Positions 38,620 to 47,942 of a stretch of DNA of 64,000 nt are shown piece after piece. A program made the translations under genes and the position numbers. This DNA comes from Rugamonas fusca (GTDB lineage Bacteria > Pseudomonadota > Gammaproteobacteria > Burkholderiales > Burkholderiaceae_D). How positions within the stretch are numbered: position 1 is the stretch's first letter; every line of letters begins with the position of its first letter. The stretch spans positions 1-64,000 of the forward strand of contig NZ_JACEZS010000009.1 of NCBI RefSeq assembly GCF_014042365.1, written 5' to 3'. The notes beneath the pieces were generated by a model. It saw only the letters and a list, made by a program, of their open reading frames with translations. It was not told the DNA's origin and ran no database searches.

Positions 38620-39585
38620 TCACTGACCGGGTGAGACTAGCGCTGTCTGGGACGAGCGGCGTTTGTGACGGTACATGTTCTGGTCCGCCACCACCCACGC
38701 TTGCGCCAAGCCATGTGATTGAGTACGCATCGCCATCCCTAAGGAAGCCCGTACGTTGTGCTCAGCAAGGCTGGTCAGCAAACGCTGTCGCAGCAATAGG
38801 GCGCCAGCCTGATCGCATTCGACGGCGACGATGCCGAATTCATCTCCGCCCAGGCGCGCGACCATATCGATCTCGCGCGTTGCCGAACGCAGTGCTTGCG
38901 CTGCCGCCTGCAGCAGGCTGTCGCCAGCAGCGTGTCCTTCGGCATCATTGATCCGTTTCAGATCGTCGAGGTCGATGGAAAGTATTGCCGCTGGATGGCC
39001 GTAGCGCCGACAGCGTTCCTCTTCGCTGGACAGGAATTCACCCCATGCCCGGCGGTTTGCCAGTCCGGTCAGCGCATCGGTGTGGGCCTCCAGCCTCAAG
39101 CGCTCGCTCAGGCGCCGCTGCTCCGTCAATTTGAGCTCGTTGCTAAGCAACGTACTGAGAAAGGCCGCCACCAGTTCGATCAGAGCCGTCTCGTCAGCGA
39201 TCTCGCTCGGCTGGGGCCGCGGATCGACTGCGCACAGCGTGCCGAACATGCTGCCATCGGCAAGCATGAGCGGCACGCCGATGTACGCCTGAATCGGCAC
39301 TTGGCGCGTAATCGGCCGGTTCCGGTAAGCCGCCACTTCGGAGATGTCGGGCGCGATACGGGGTCCGTTGTTCTTGACCATTTCACAACACAACGAATCG
39401 CGCCAGCGCAGCACCGCCCCCGGACTGACCCCGGTACCATCGGTTTGCAAGATGATCCAGTCGTCGCCTTCGGCCCGGGTAATCATCCAGAGACCAAAAC
39501 CCAGACGCTGCTTGAGAAACTGCAAGGCATAGTCGCCGGCGCTCTGGAAATCCGAAAAGAACTTCGGCGCATCAAGCACGCTCAT
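38620..39585 (-). CDS. GAF-GGDEF diguanylate cyclase
   Basis: 321 residues. An N-terminal GAF domain (about 15-155; YIGVPLMLADGSMFGTLCAVD) is joined to a GGDEF domain with active site RLGGDEFGIV. The product-inhibition site RxxD is present five residues upstream (REIDMVARL), so both c-di-GMP synthesis and feedback are likely. Cytosolic. Convergent with the tetR gene. Confidence 0.9.
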   Translation of the reverse strand: MSVLDAPKFFSDFQSAGDYALQFLKQRLGFGLWMITRAEGDDWIILQTDGTGVSPGAVLRWRDSLCCEMVKNNGPRIAPDISEVAAYRNRPITRQVPIQAYIGVPLMLADGSMFGTLCAVDPRPQPSEIADETALIELVAAFLSTLLSNELKLTEQRRLSERLRLEAHTDALTGLANRRAWGEFLSSEEERCRRYGHPAAILSIDLDDLKRINDAEGHAAGDSLLQAAAQALRSATREIDMVARLGGDEFGIVAVECDQAGALLLRQRLLTSLAEHNVRASLGMAMRTQSHGLAQAWVVADQNMYRHKRRSSQTALVSPGQ

Positions 39586-39812
39586 GGTTTTCCCTTGGCC
39601 TGGGCCTGCCCGGGCAGCGCTAACGTACAAGCTAGGTTGATCATCAATGTGGCCTTTCTTGGATAATGTCTATCAATCATGCCGCCCGTTCAGGGATGCG
39701 CAGGTCCCGGGGCTGAGAATGTCAGCTAACCCATCGTCGCGATCCCATTGCGTCCAACTTTTCCAGCATTAACCAGCCTGCGCTGCGCAAGACTGATGGC
39801 CAGGCTGCAAGC

Positions 39813-40592
39813 TCAGTCCCAGGCCGACGGATCAATGACACCAATCGCCCGAAATGCCGGCTTGCAGAATAAATACCCCTGCATCAGCGCGATGCCGGCA
39901 TCACGCAGGAAATCGCGCTCTGCCTTGGTTTCAATGCCTTCGGCCAGCACGCGCACATCGAGCGCACGGCAGATCGCCACGATGCCATGGACGATCGCCT
40001 GTTTTGGCTTGCTGGTATCGATGTCGCGTACCAGTTCCATGTCGATCTTGATGATGTCCGGTTGATACTCAGCCAACAGGTTCAAGCCCGCATAGCCGGC
40101 GCCGAAATCATCGATCGCGGTACGAAAGCCAAAGCGGCTGTACTCGCGGAATATATTGACCAGGTGCGGCCGGTCTTGCACTCGCTCGCCTTCCGTCACC
40201 TCGAAAATGATGCGCTCGATCGGAAACTGGTAGCGGCGCGCAGCCTCGAACGTGCTGCGGATGCACGCTGCCGGCTGATAGACTGCGTTCGGCAGAAAAT
40301 TAATCGACAACAACTCCTTCAACCCCAGTTCCGCCGCCCCCCGGATGGCTTCGACCCGGCAAGCCTGATCGAACAGATACCGATTGGCGTCCGTCACCTG
40401 TGACAGCACCGAGAAGGCCGATTCGCCATTCGGTCCGCGTACCAGCGCCTCGTGCGCATAGATCGCACGCGTATGCATATCGACGATAGGCTGATAGGCG
40501 AACGCAATATCAAAGCCGAGTTGCTGGCCATCTTTGCATTTCTGGCAGCCGGCCGGCATGATGTTGTGCTGGACAGGGTAAGTCGAATTCAT
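39813..40592 (-). CDS. stand-alone EAL domain c-di-GMP phosphodiesterase
   Basis: 259 residues. Catalytic residues look complete: Glu48 (HEALVRG), Asn98, Glu131, Asp161-Asp162 ([11 protein letters not shown]), Lys182 and Glu218. The sub-type with [17 protein letters not shown] is that of EAL domains fused to BLUF photoreceptors, but no sensor domain is attached here. A Cys-x-x-Cys sits at residues 16-19. The start overlaps the chemoreceptor stop (ATGA). A separate BLUF gene lies 3.2 kb away. Confidence 0.87.
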   Translation of the reverse strand: MNSTYPVQHNIMPAGCQKCKDGQQLGFDIAFAYQPIVDMHTRAIYAHEALVRGPNGESAFSVLSQVTDANRYLFDQACRVEAIRGAAELGLKELLSINFLPNAVYQPAACIRSTFEAARRYQFPIERIIFEVTEGERVQDRPHLVNIFREYSRFGFRTAIDDFGAGYAGLNLLAEYQPDIIKIDMELVRDIDTSKPKQAIVHGIVAICRALDVRVLAEGIETKAERDFLRDAGIALMQGYLFCKPAFRAIGVIDPSAWD

Positions 40593-42280
40593 GCGTAACC
40601 TATCTTTCCTGCAGAATGGGCCGCAAGGCTATCCATGCTGTCTGCGACTTGCGGGCGCTGCTGCTTGCCGCGCACATCGAGGGCGATAACACGTGCCTGG
40701 CGGCGCGCCAACGGCTTGGCCGGCCCCGTCGCTTGCGCATGCCCGATCTTGAACACGCTGACCACTTGCGCCAGACTACCGGCTTGATCCTCCAGCGATA
40801 CGGCCGCAGCGGCAGCCTCTTCCACGAGCGTCGCATTTTGTTGGGTCACGCCGTCCATCTCCGCGATGGCCAGGTTGATCTGTTCGATGCCGGCACTTTG
40901 CTCTTCGCTTGCCACCGTGATGGCAGCCATAATGTCCGTGACGCTACGAATACTGCTGACGACGGTCTGCATGGTCGCCCCGGCTTGCTCAACCAGTTTG
41001 GCGCCCAGATCGACTTTGTCGACCGAATCACCAATCAGCGTCTTGACCTCCCGGGCAGCGGCAGCGCTGCGCTGCGCCAGATTGCGCACCTCCGAGGCGA
41101 CCACGGCAAAGCCGCGCCCCTGCTCGCCGGCGCGGGCCGCTTCCACTGCCGCATTCAAGGCCAGGATATTGGTCTGGAATGCGATGCCGTCAATCACGCC
41201 TATGATGTCGACGATCTTTCTGGACGAGGCATCGATCATGCTCATGGTGTCCACCACTTGCAACACGGCGGCACCACCCTGGGTCGCCGCATCGGAGGCG
41301 GAAATCGCCAGCTGGTTGGCACGCCGGGCGTGGTCGGCGTTCAATTTCACGGTATTGGTCAATTGCGCCATCGACGATGCCGTTTCCGCCAGCGAACTGG
41401 CCTGTTGCTCGGTGCGGGAAGATAACTCCAGATTGCCGCTGGAAATCTGCGTTGATGCGGTCACGATGGTATCGGTGCCGATGCGCACCTCGCCAACGAT
41501 GTTCGCCAGACTGTCATTCATGACCTTCAGTGCCTGCATCAGTTGCCCCGTCTCATCGTCTGACTGGGGCTCAATCCGGCTGGACAGATCGCCGGCAGCG
41601 ACCATTTGTGCAATCTTCACCGCTTCATTCAGCGGCCGCATGATCGAGCTGGTACTGAACCATGCAATGGCGCCGCCGGCCAGAACGGCAAGCGCGGTCA
41701 GCACCAGCATCAAGTCCTGCGCCGACTGGCGACTTGCCGCCGCCAACGCTTCGTCTTGCCGACTCTTCGTTTTTTGCAGCGCGACGAATTCCTGCAGCGA
41801 ATTCTGCCAGGCATCGGATGTCGGTATGGACTCCGTCATGAGCACCCTGACGGCCTCCTCCAGGTTGCTCTTCGACAGCGCCATAAATTTGTCATTCGCG
41901 GCGCTGGCCAGGCTGGCCTGTTCCGCTATCCTGGCAACCAGGGCCTGGTCAGCATCATCCAGCGGCATTTTCTGCAAGGCGGCGTAAGCGGCATTGTATT
42001 TTTCACGGGCGCCGTCGATTTTCCTGCCCTGAACTTTGGCCTCAGCCTCGTCATGCAGCAGCGCGATGGTACGCACCACACGCGACACGATGTGTATCGA
42101 CTGCGACATGTCTTCCAACAAGCCCATTTTTACAATGTTGTCGTCGACAATATGATGCATGGCGTCGTTGGAACGGTTCAAACCGTTGATGCCCAACATC
42201 GCCACGCCAGCCAGCAGCAACAGCACGGCGCCAAATCCCAGCTTGAGCCTGGTGCCAATTTTTACATTTGTGATATTCAT
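40589..42280 (-). CDS. methyl-accepting chemotaxis protein
   Basis: 563 residues. Membrane segments at about 11-30 and 191-210 flank a periplasmic four-helix-bundle-like domain; HAMP follows, then a signalling domain with the hairpin tip region [20 protein letters not shown]. No C-terminal NWETF-type receptor tail. Translationally coupled to the EAL gene, which suggests it signals to c-di-GMP turnover as well as to the chemotaxis kinase. Confidence 0.9.
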   Translation of the reverse strand: MNITNVKIGTRLKLGFGAVLLLLAGVAMLGINGLNRSNDAMHHIVDDNIVKMGLLEDMSQSIHIVSRVVRTIALLHDEAEAKVQGRKIDGAREKYNAAYAALQKMPLDDADQALVARIAEQASLASAANDKFMALSKSNLEEAVRVLMTESIPTSDAWQNSLQEFVALQKTKSRQDEALAAASRQSAQDLMLVLTALAVLAGGAIAWFSTSSIMRPLNEAVKIAQMVAAGDLSSRIEPQSDDETGQLMQALKVMNDSLANIVGEVRIGTDTIVTASTQISSGNLELSSRTEQQASSLAETASSMAQLTNTVKLNADHARRANQLAISASDAATQGGAAVLQVVDTMSMIDASSRKIVDIIGVIDGIAFQTNILALNAAVEAARAGEQGRGFAVVASEVRNLAQRSAAAAREVKTLIGDSVDKVDLGAKLVEQAGATMQTVVSSIRSVTDIMAAITVASEEQSAGIEQINLAIAEMDGVTQQNATLVEEAAAAAVSLEDQAGSLAQVVSVFKIGHAQATGPAKPLARRQARVIALDVRGKQQRPQVADSMDSLAAHSAGKIGYA

Positions 42281-42500
42281 CTTTTCTTTCGGTGACGGAT
42301 AGTGCGTCACGACGGTTAAGCCTGCTCATTTATGGAAATGCAAAATTCTTTCGATCTGCCCATGTGACAGGTCATACGCATCTCGCTCCGGCCGCCATCG
42401 GCACTGGCGTTCCGCCAGCCGGCCTGCCCCAGGATGGATATCCGTTGGGCGAGGGCACACGTGTCGACTTGCACCTTCCTGGGCCCACATCGGCAAATCA

Positions 42501-42541
42501 TTGCAACTTAGGCGCCAATGTATCATAATTTGTCTTAGACA
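42501..42541 (+). promoter_or_regulatory. promoter and small palindrome ahead of the MerR/B12 gene
   Basis: -35 TTGCAA (42501-42506), a 17-bp spacer and -10 CATAAT (42524-42529). Directly after it lies TGTC-TTA-GACA (42531-42541), placed where a MerR-type repressor could control its own gene. The rest of the 42281-42564 gap shows no gene. Confidence 0.45.
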
Positions 42542-42564
42542 TTTCAATTAAAAGTAAGGACATT

Positions 42565-43557
42565 GTGTCGATATATTGCACGATTGCAACAATGGCGCTG
42601 GAAACCGGCCTTTCCAAGGAAGTGTTGCGCAAGTGGGAAGAGCGCTACGGCTTTCCCGTCCCGGAAAGAGACGCCAGCGGACACCGGGTCTATGCGGAGC
42701 AGCAGATGATCCGGCTCAAACTGATCAAGCGGTTGATCGATGCCGGCCTGCGTCCCGCGCAGGTGGTGCCACTCGATGAGGCGCAATTGCAGTCGTTGCT
42801 GCCGGCGCCGGGCAACTGGGCGCCGGCGGCGCATGTCAATACGCAAGTCGTTGCGGACTTGATGCGCCTGCTTTACGCGCGCCATCGCCTCTCGCTGGCC
42901 ATGAGGTTGAGGCAGGAAATCACGCAACTTGGGCTGGAGAAATTTGTACTGGAAGTCATGTCCGAGTTGAACGACCAGGTTGGCGCCGCCTGGGAACGAG
43001 GCGAGATCGGCATACGCGACGAGCACATGTATTCGGAAGTGATCCAGGGGGTGATGCGGGAACACATCTCGCCTGTCGCCAGGCCGGATGGCCAGCCTTG
43101 CATACTCGTTACCACGCCGGACGGCGAATTGCATACCTTGGGCATCCTGATGGTGGACGCCCTGGTATCACTCTACGGAGCAAGCTGTATATCGCTCGGC
43201 GCCCAGACCCCGTTGGAGGAAATCCCCCATGCGATCAGCGATTATCACGCCGATATAGTCTGCCTGTCCTTTAGCGCCGCGTTTCCCAAGCGGCGCATCT
43301 TGCCACTGCTGAAAGTGCTGCGGAATATTGTTCCGAAATCGGTGGAAATATGGATAGGTGGAGCGGGGGCAATCGGACTGGACCGGTCGCCCAGGGGCAT
43401 TAACGTACTGTTGACGCTGCCGGAGTTGATTGATGCGCTGCATAAGTACAGAAGGAGATCTGTTGCGGGATCGCGCGCGAATGCCATCGTGGCAGGCGAG
43501 GCTGTGTCTGGGATTGCGCGCGCATTGCCTGGCAACGTGAATATAACGGCGCAGTAA
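42565..43557 (+). CDS. MerR family regulator with cobalamin-binding domain (CarH/LitR-like)
   Basis: 330 residues. MerR DNA-binding domain at 1-75 (LSKEVLRKWEERYGFPVPER). The C-terminal part keeps both cobalamin signatures of the light-sensing regulators: W-x9-EH (Trp143, Glu153-His154) and E-x-H-x-x-G (Glu188, His190, Gly193; His190 would be the lower axial ligand). GTG start with TAAGGA in front. It could be an AdoCbl photoreceptor repressor, a B12-independent relative, or the partner of the BLUF protein downstream, like E. coli BluR. Light response itself is inferred. Confidence 0.85.
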   Translation: MSIYCTIATMALETGLSKEVLRKWEERYGFPVPERDASGHRVYAEQQMIRLKLIKRLIDAGLRPAQVVPLDEAQLQSLLPAPGNWAPAAHVNTQVVADLMRLLYARHRLSLAMRLRQEITQLGLEKFVLEVMSELNDQVGAAWERGEIGIRDEHMYSEVIQGVMREHISPVARPDGQPCILVTTPDGELHTLGILMVDALVSLYGASCISLGAQTPLEEIPHAISDYHADIVCLSFSAAFPKRRILPLLKVLRNIVPKSVEIWIGGAGAIGLDRSPRGINVLLTLPELIDALHKYRRRSVAGSRANAIVAGEAVSGIARALPGNVNITAQ

Positions 43558-43730
43558 GCCGCAATTTACAGTCGGAAAAGTAGTAAAAAATGGAATGATA
43601 TTTCCTCAGGCTCCCTGTTAACAAAGGAAAATATTATATTAATTGACGCCGGGGAGGACATTTCGGATATCTTTTCGATGCCAAATTCAATAATTTTAAT
43701 TCGATGCGCAGTTTTGGATAATTTTGGTGA

Positions 43731-43743
43731 TGTGTATGACACA
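43731..43743. promoter_or_regulatory. palindrome just upstream of the BLUF gene
   Basis: TGTGT-ATG-ACACA, a perfect 5-3-5 inverted repeat ending at the AAGGAG ribosome site. The surrounding 43558-43755 is strongly AT-rich compared with the rest of the window. A candidate operator for the MerR protein encoded upstream. Confidence 0.4.
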
Positions 43744-43755
43744 AGGAGAATGTAA

Positions 43756-44169
43756 ATGTCGATCAATCAGCTGGTTTATGTTAGTCAAGCGACGCGAAAA
43801 ATGTCTCAAGAAGATTTAAATGAAATCCAGAGAATTGCCAAAAACAATAATCAGCTGATCGATGTTACGGGAAGCTTGTTCTATAATGGCGGCTGGTTTC
43901 TGCAAGTCCTGGAAGGGCCGCTGGAAACCCTGAACGCGCTGTACAAGAAAATTGAAAAAGATCCACGCCATAGGAATTCCCGGATTCTTTACAATGAGCC
44001 GGCAAAATTCCGTACTTTTACGCGGTGGAGCATGAACATGACTAATCTGGATGATCGGCAAGCTGATAAATATGATCAATTGGTTGAGGTCATAGATGCG
44101 GCGAAAACAGACCGAAAAATAGGCGCGGCGTCGCCAGCCGTGACTTTGCTTAGAATTTTTAAAGAGTAA
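43756..44169 (+). CDS. stand-alone BLUF blue-light sensor protein
   Basis: 137 residues: a single flavin-binding BLUF domain with little else. Tyr8 (QLVYVSQA), Gln50 (WFLQVLEG), Trp91 and Met93 (RWSMNM) match the photocycle residues. With no output domain it must act through a partner; the MerR/B12 regulator upstream and the EAL protein nearby are the best candidates. AAGGAG ribosome site. The gene is much more AT-rich than its neighbours, which hints at transfer. Confidence 0.9.
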   Translation: MSINQLVYVSQATRKMSQEDLNEIQRIAKNNNQLIDVTGSLFYNGGWFLQVLEGPLETLNALYKKIEKDPRHRNSRILYNEPAKFRTFTRWSMNMTNLDDRQADKYDQLVEVIDAAKTDRKIGAASPAVTLLRIFKE

Positions 44170-44174
44170 GCCGG

Positions 44175-44196
44175 GCCTGCCCCGGACGGGGCAGGC
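44175..44196. terminator. perfect hairpin between the convergent BLUF and lyase genes
   Basis: GCCTGCCCC pairs completely with GGGGCAGGC around GGAC. It lies 5 bp after the BLUF stop and 8 bp before the end of the lyase gene on the other strand, so it could serve both directions, although no clear T-run follows. Confidence 0.55.
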
Positions 44197-44203
44197 GGCA
44201 GGG

Positions 44204-46567
44204 TTAGTTACCGATCAGGATGTCGCGCGACAGCACGGCGCCCGTCGGGCTGGTCGACACCAGCGTCACGGTGCGGCCGGAACTGGTGGTGCTGATGGTG
44301 GCGCTGGTGTTGCGGCAACCGACGGAGGCGACCACGATGAATTCACCGGCCGTGGCGGGGGCGAGCTTGGTGTAGGCCATGTGGTTTTCCGTGATGCCGG
44401 TCTTGGACGGGGCGCCCGTGCGCGGTTGCAGCGCCACGTCGGTCGACAGCGAATTGAGGCACAGGGTGCGGCCCTCATTGTTGATCCTGACCTTGAGTCC
44501 GGAGGTGGTAAACGAGCTGGTGCCGGCCGTGGCCGATGCCGTGCTGTACATGCTGTGCAGGTTCCACTCATAGGTGTGCGGCAGCGGCGCGTTGAGCTTG
44601 TCGACCACCAGCACCACGTCCTGGTCGCGCAGGTACCAGACTTTGCGCACGGCTTGCGACAGCACGGGACTGGTCGCCAGCGTGTCGTTGTAGGCGGCCG
44701 TCGCGTCACCCTCGACGTAGTCGAGCGTGGACGAGGTGCTGAAAGCCGTGATCTTGCCGTTGTTGAGCAGATTGCGCCAGCCATCCGAATTGGCCACCTG
44801 GCCCACGCCACCGTCGAAGGTGATGGCGTTCTTCGCCTTGGTGGTGCGGAACCAGCTGACCGCCAGCGGCGAGTAATAGTAGTCGGAATAGCCCGCTTCC
44901 GTCAGCAGCCGCTTGCCGCCCGAATCGATCACCAGGCTGTTCTGGTCCAGGTGGCTGTGGTTGTAGGAACCGTAGGGGCTGGACTTGAAGTAGACGGCCG
45001 TGCGGTTGGTGTTGTTGATGTCGCTGAGCATGGCGGCCCAGCCAATGCTGGGGTACAGCGCGCCATTGGGCGGCGCCGCCATACTGGTCGCCTTGGTCAC
45101 CGGCAGTGGATACTCGGCCTCCAGCAAGGTCACCGCGTTCTCGGTGCTGCCGCTCAGGCGGCTCACATACCATGCCGCGTACGGGGTGCTGAAGCGCGAC
45201 GCGAACGCCTTCATCAGTGTCGGCTGGGTCAGCACGTCGTGCTCGTCGCCGAACACATGGCCAGGCGCACCGGGCGGCTGGAAGTGCATGAAGAACTTCG
45301 ACAGGCCCAGCGACCACGGTTTGCTGAACAGGTCGATGCCGGTGGCCTGCTTCAACGGTTGCCACAGTTGCAGCGAATAATCGAGCGAGTACTGGCCATA
45401 GGCGGTGCCGTCGGCGAAGCCGCCCTCGGGGCCGGCCCAGATCGACACCCAGTTGACATAGGCGCGGAACGAGCCGGTAAACCAGGTCATCGCGTTGGGC
45501 ATGTTCGGTTCGCCCAGCGCCAGCGTCGAGATCGCGGCCGCATAGCCGAGCAGGGTCGAGCCGTGCGAGTCATAGGGGGCCTGGTCGAGACGGAAACTGT
45601 TGCGCGCCAGGTCGCCATAAATGTCGACCATGCGGGCATTGACGGCGTTCATCCAGTTGAGCTTGCGCTGCAGGGTCGGGGTCGCCGCGTCGGCCGCCTC
45701 GATCTCGGGCTTGAGGAAATCGTAAGCCTTCAGCAGCGCCAGCGTGATTTGTCGCGTGGCTTGATCCTGGTTGGTGTAGCTGGTGGGGCCCAACGGACTC
45801 AGTTTGGTCAGTTCATCGCCGCGCCGGAATGCTTCGTTCAGGTAGGTGGTGTTGCCGGTCAGCCGGTACAGCAGGGCCGACGCTTCCAGCTGGCGGCTCG
45901 CCAGGCCGATCTGGGTGCGCACGTCGTTCTGCTGGGCCACCATGGCCGACGTCAGCGGCGACGAGATCACCAGCGGCCACAGCGAATCGGACAGCGTTGC
46001 CAAACTGGTGATGCGCCCCGTCACCTCGGTTTGCAGGCTGGACAGGGCCGCGTCGCGATCCGTGTGCATGCCCGTACTCCAGCCTGACACGGGCGTGAAA
46101 TTGCTGGGCAACTGGCGTGGGCGCGCGCGCGCCTGGATGGTGCCCGCCAGGCTGGCGTCACTCGGCACGATGAACATGGTCGCGGTGGCGTCGACGGTGA
46201 AGGTGCGCGGGTCGGACCAGGCCGTCGGCGCCGGCGCGCCCGTGCTCAAGGTGCCGGCCGGCGTCACTTGCCAGGTGTAAGTGCCGGTCGGCAACGGGGC
46301 CTCGGGCAGATAGAAGCTGCGCGACACCGTGTAGGTGCCCACCACGGTCGTGCCGGACATGATCTTGACGACGTACAGCGACGGATCATAGGGATATTTC
46401 GACCACGTGAAGGCGGGCGGATTTTGCGCCTGGACCTGGCCGCTGGCGGGACGCGGCGGGGTGTAATTGGGGTAAATCGACTGTGCCCAGTCCGCATACG
46501 AGGGTGCGGAGACGGCAGCCAGCATCAGCGCGAACGCGCCGAGAAATTGGGATTTGATCGGTTTCAT
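44204..46567 (-). CDS. heparinase II/III-like polysaccharide lyase (PL21-like)
   Basis: 787 residues. Signal peptide to about residue 25, then a DUF4962-like N-terminal domain, an alpha/alpha-toroid and a beta-sandwich. Residues that line up with the heparinase II catalytic set are visible: His335 (YDSHGS), Tyr390 (GTAYGQYS) and His537/His539 (YNHSHLDQNS). Secreted or periplasmic; the substrate is probably an acidic polysaccharide, possibly a self-made or host glycan. No transporter or sulfatase lies beside it. Confidence 0.8.
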   Translation of the reverse strand: MKPIKSQFLGAFALMLAAVSAPSYADWAQSIYPNYTPPRPASGQVQAQNPPAFTWSKYPYDPSLYVVKIMSGTTVVGTYTVSRSFYLPEAPLPTGTYTWQVTPAGTLSTGAPAPTAWSDPRTFTVDATATMFIVPSDASLAGTIQARARPRQLPSNFTPVSGWSTGMHTDRDAALSSLQTEVTGRITSLATLSDSLWPLVISSPLTSAMVAQQNDVRTQIGLASRQLEASALLYRLTGNTTYLNEAFRRGDELTKLSPLGPTSYTNQDQATRQITLALLKAYDFLKPEIEAADAATPTLQRKLNWMNAVNARMVDIYGDLARNSFRLDQAPYDSHGSTLLGYAAAISTLALGEPNMPNAMTWFTGSFRAYVNWVSIWAGPEGGFADGTAYGQYSLDYSLQLWQPLKQATGIDLFSKPWSLGLSKFFMHFQPPGAPGHVFGDEHDVLTQPTLMKAFASRFSTPYAAWYVSRLSGSTENAVTLLEAEYPLPVTKATSMAAPPNGALYPSIGWAAMLSDINNTNRTAVYFKSSPYGSYNHSHLDQNSLVIDSGGKRLLTEAGYSDYYYSPLAVSWFRTTKAKNAITFDGGVGQVANSDGWRNLLNNGKITAFSTSSTLDYVEGDATAAYNDTLATSPVLSQAVRKVWYLRDQDVVLVVDKLNAPLPHTYEWNLHSMYSTASATAGTSSFTTSGLKVRINNEGRTLCLNSLSTDVALQPRTGAPSKTGITENHMAYTKLAPATAGEFIVVASVGCRNTSATISTTSSGRTVTLVSTSPTGAVLSRDILIGN

Positions 46568-47025
46568 ACCACCTCCGGGCGGGGTGTACGCAGGGGAACG
46601 CGACAGTCATTCAGGAGCGTACGGTTTTTACAAGCACGCCGATTTGGGTCAGTGGCGCCCCGGTGTTCGAGCGTCGTGAAAATAGCGATAGCGTAGCGTC
46701 TGTTCACTATGACACATTTGTTGTCCGGCGCATAGATTCGGCTCGTCAATTAACTGCTCACGGCAAACTTTATGGCTGCGCTCCCCTATCGGACCGGTCG
46801 CTGTGCGGCCGCCGCGGCGTTGCCGACCCGCCACAGTCGCGGACTGCAAGCCGGACACGCTGACGGCGTGGGGCATCACCGCGGAATCGAGGTTTTGCCG
46901 CCGGGTTGGGCAAATCGTATCCAGAAGAATCGCCGCTCAGCCGGCGATTTCTTACTTCCACGTCGGTATTTTTCAGTGGGGGCCCCGTTGCTACAATGCT
47001 GCCTTTTTGCAAGTCGAGGTGAACA
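46568..47025. other. intergenic stretch with the second dispersed repeat
   Basis: Divergent region between the lyase gene and the DUF4337 gene. Apart from the repeat at 46894-46951 it shows a TACAAT box near 46993 that could be the -10 for the DUF4337 gene. No supported gene. Confidence 0.4.
46894..46951 (+). repeat. dispersed two-hairpin repeat, copy 2
   Basis: Same order as copy 1 at 10887-10944: a TTTGCC/GGCAAA hairpin, then AATCGCCG, a six-base loop and CGGCGATT. Here it is not beside any gene end, so it is not simply a terminator. Similarity continues weakly to a TTCAGTGG block at the 3' side of both copies. Confidence 0.65.
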
Positions 47026-47556
47026 ATGGCCGAAGAGGTAAAGGAACCCTGGTTGAATCGGATGGCGCTTGCCACCGTCGTGCTGGCCGTGTGCGCCACC
47101 TTGTCTACCTTCAAAGGGGGCGGCTATTCCACGCAGAGTGTGATCAACCAGGCATTGGCATCGGACCAGTGGGCGTTTTATCAGGCCAAGAGCACCAAGC
47201 AGCACTTATATGAGCTGCAAGCGGAGCAATTGAAATTGCAGGCGCTGGCACTGCCGGCGGCCAACCCCGCGACCGCCGCTTACGCCGCGAAAGAGGCGGA
47301 GTACCGTGTGGCCATCGGGCGCTACACGGCTGAAAAGCAGGCCATCCAGGCCAAGGCGCTCGCGCTGGAACAGCAGCGCGATGTCGCCAAGCAGCGTGGC
47401 AAGCCATTTGGCATCGCGGTGATTTTCCTGCAGGTGGCCATCCTCCTGAACTCCATCGCGGGGTTGATGAAGGCCCGGCGTATCTGGTGGGCCTCCATTC
47501 CTGTCGGGCTGTCCGGCCTGGCGTGCTTCATCGATGGTTTGCTGATGCTGGTTTGA
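47026..47556 (+). CDS. DUF4337 membrane protein
   Basis: 176 residues. An N-terminal hydrophobic segment (NRMALATVVLAVCATLSTFK) is followed by a charged helical stretch with AFYQAKSTKQHLYELQAEQL, then two C-terminal membrane segments. This layout is the DUF4337 pattern. Function unknown. GAGGTGA precedes the ATG. Confidence 0.8.
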   Translation: MAEEVKEPWLNRMALATVVLAVCATLSTFKGGGYSTQSVINQALASDQWAFYQAKSTKQHLYELQAEQLKLQALALPAANPATAAYAAKEAEYRVAIGRYTAEKQAIQAKALALEQQRDVAKQRGKPFGIAVIFLQVAILLNSIAGLMKARRIWWASIPVGLSGLACFIDGLLMLV

Positions 47557-47942
47557 GGCGCACGCGCGCTCGGTGCGCAATTGGCAGCGCGGCAGTGCTC
47601 CCCATCGCTTTGCCTGCCAGCATGTCCACTGTTGCCGGCGCAACACATTACCAAGCTGTAATGGCCCGAACGGCACTGGCCTGCCACGGCGGCCCTACAA
47701 TCGAAGCGAGGCTGCTGTTGCCATTTGGAACCGGGCTGCATGGTTCGGCGCGCCGCCTGGCCGCTGCCGGATTCGGTTGAATGTTCACCAACAATAAAGT
47801 ACGTTGTTTGAGAAGAAGTCTCATTGTCAGGAATTTGTCAGTAATTCTTCAGAGTAACGTCAGACTGTTGAGCTAGCATATTGCTTGTGAGTGTGACTAT
47901 TGCTGCGGCCGCCAAAGTGCGGAGGCGGCGGGGAGCGGACAG
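47557..47942. other. intergenic stretch ahead of the minor pilin operon
   Basis: 386 bp with AT-rich sequence near 47780-47900, including two TTGTCAG blocks. A promoter for the pilin genes is likely here, but no convincing -35/-10 or -24/-12 pair could be chosen. No gene. Confidence 0.4.

Noticed and set aside
44381..46087. 568-codon open frame on the + strand
   Set aside because: Antisense to the heparinase-like gene, which has a signal peptide and catalytic residues.
47860..47895. Possible sigma-54 promoter before pilE
   Set aside because: TTGCT is present, but no TGGCAC-type -24 element stands at the required distance.
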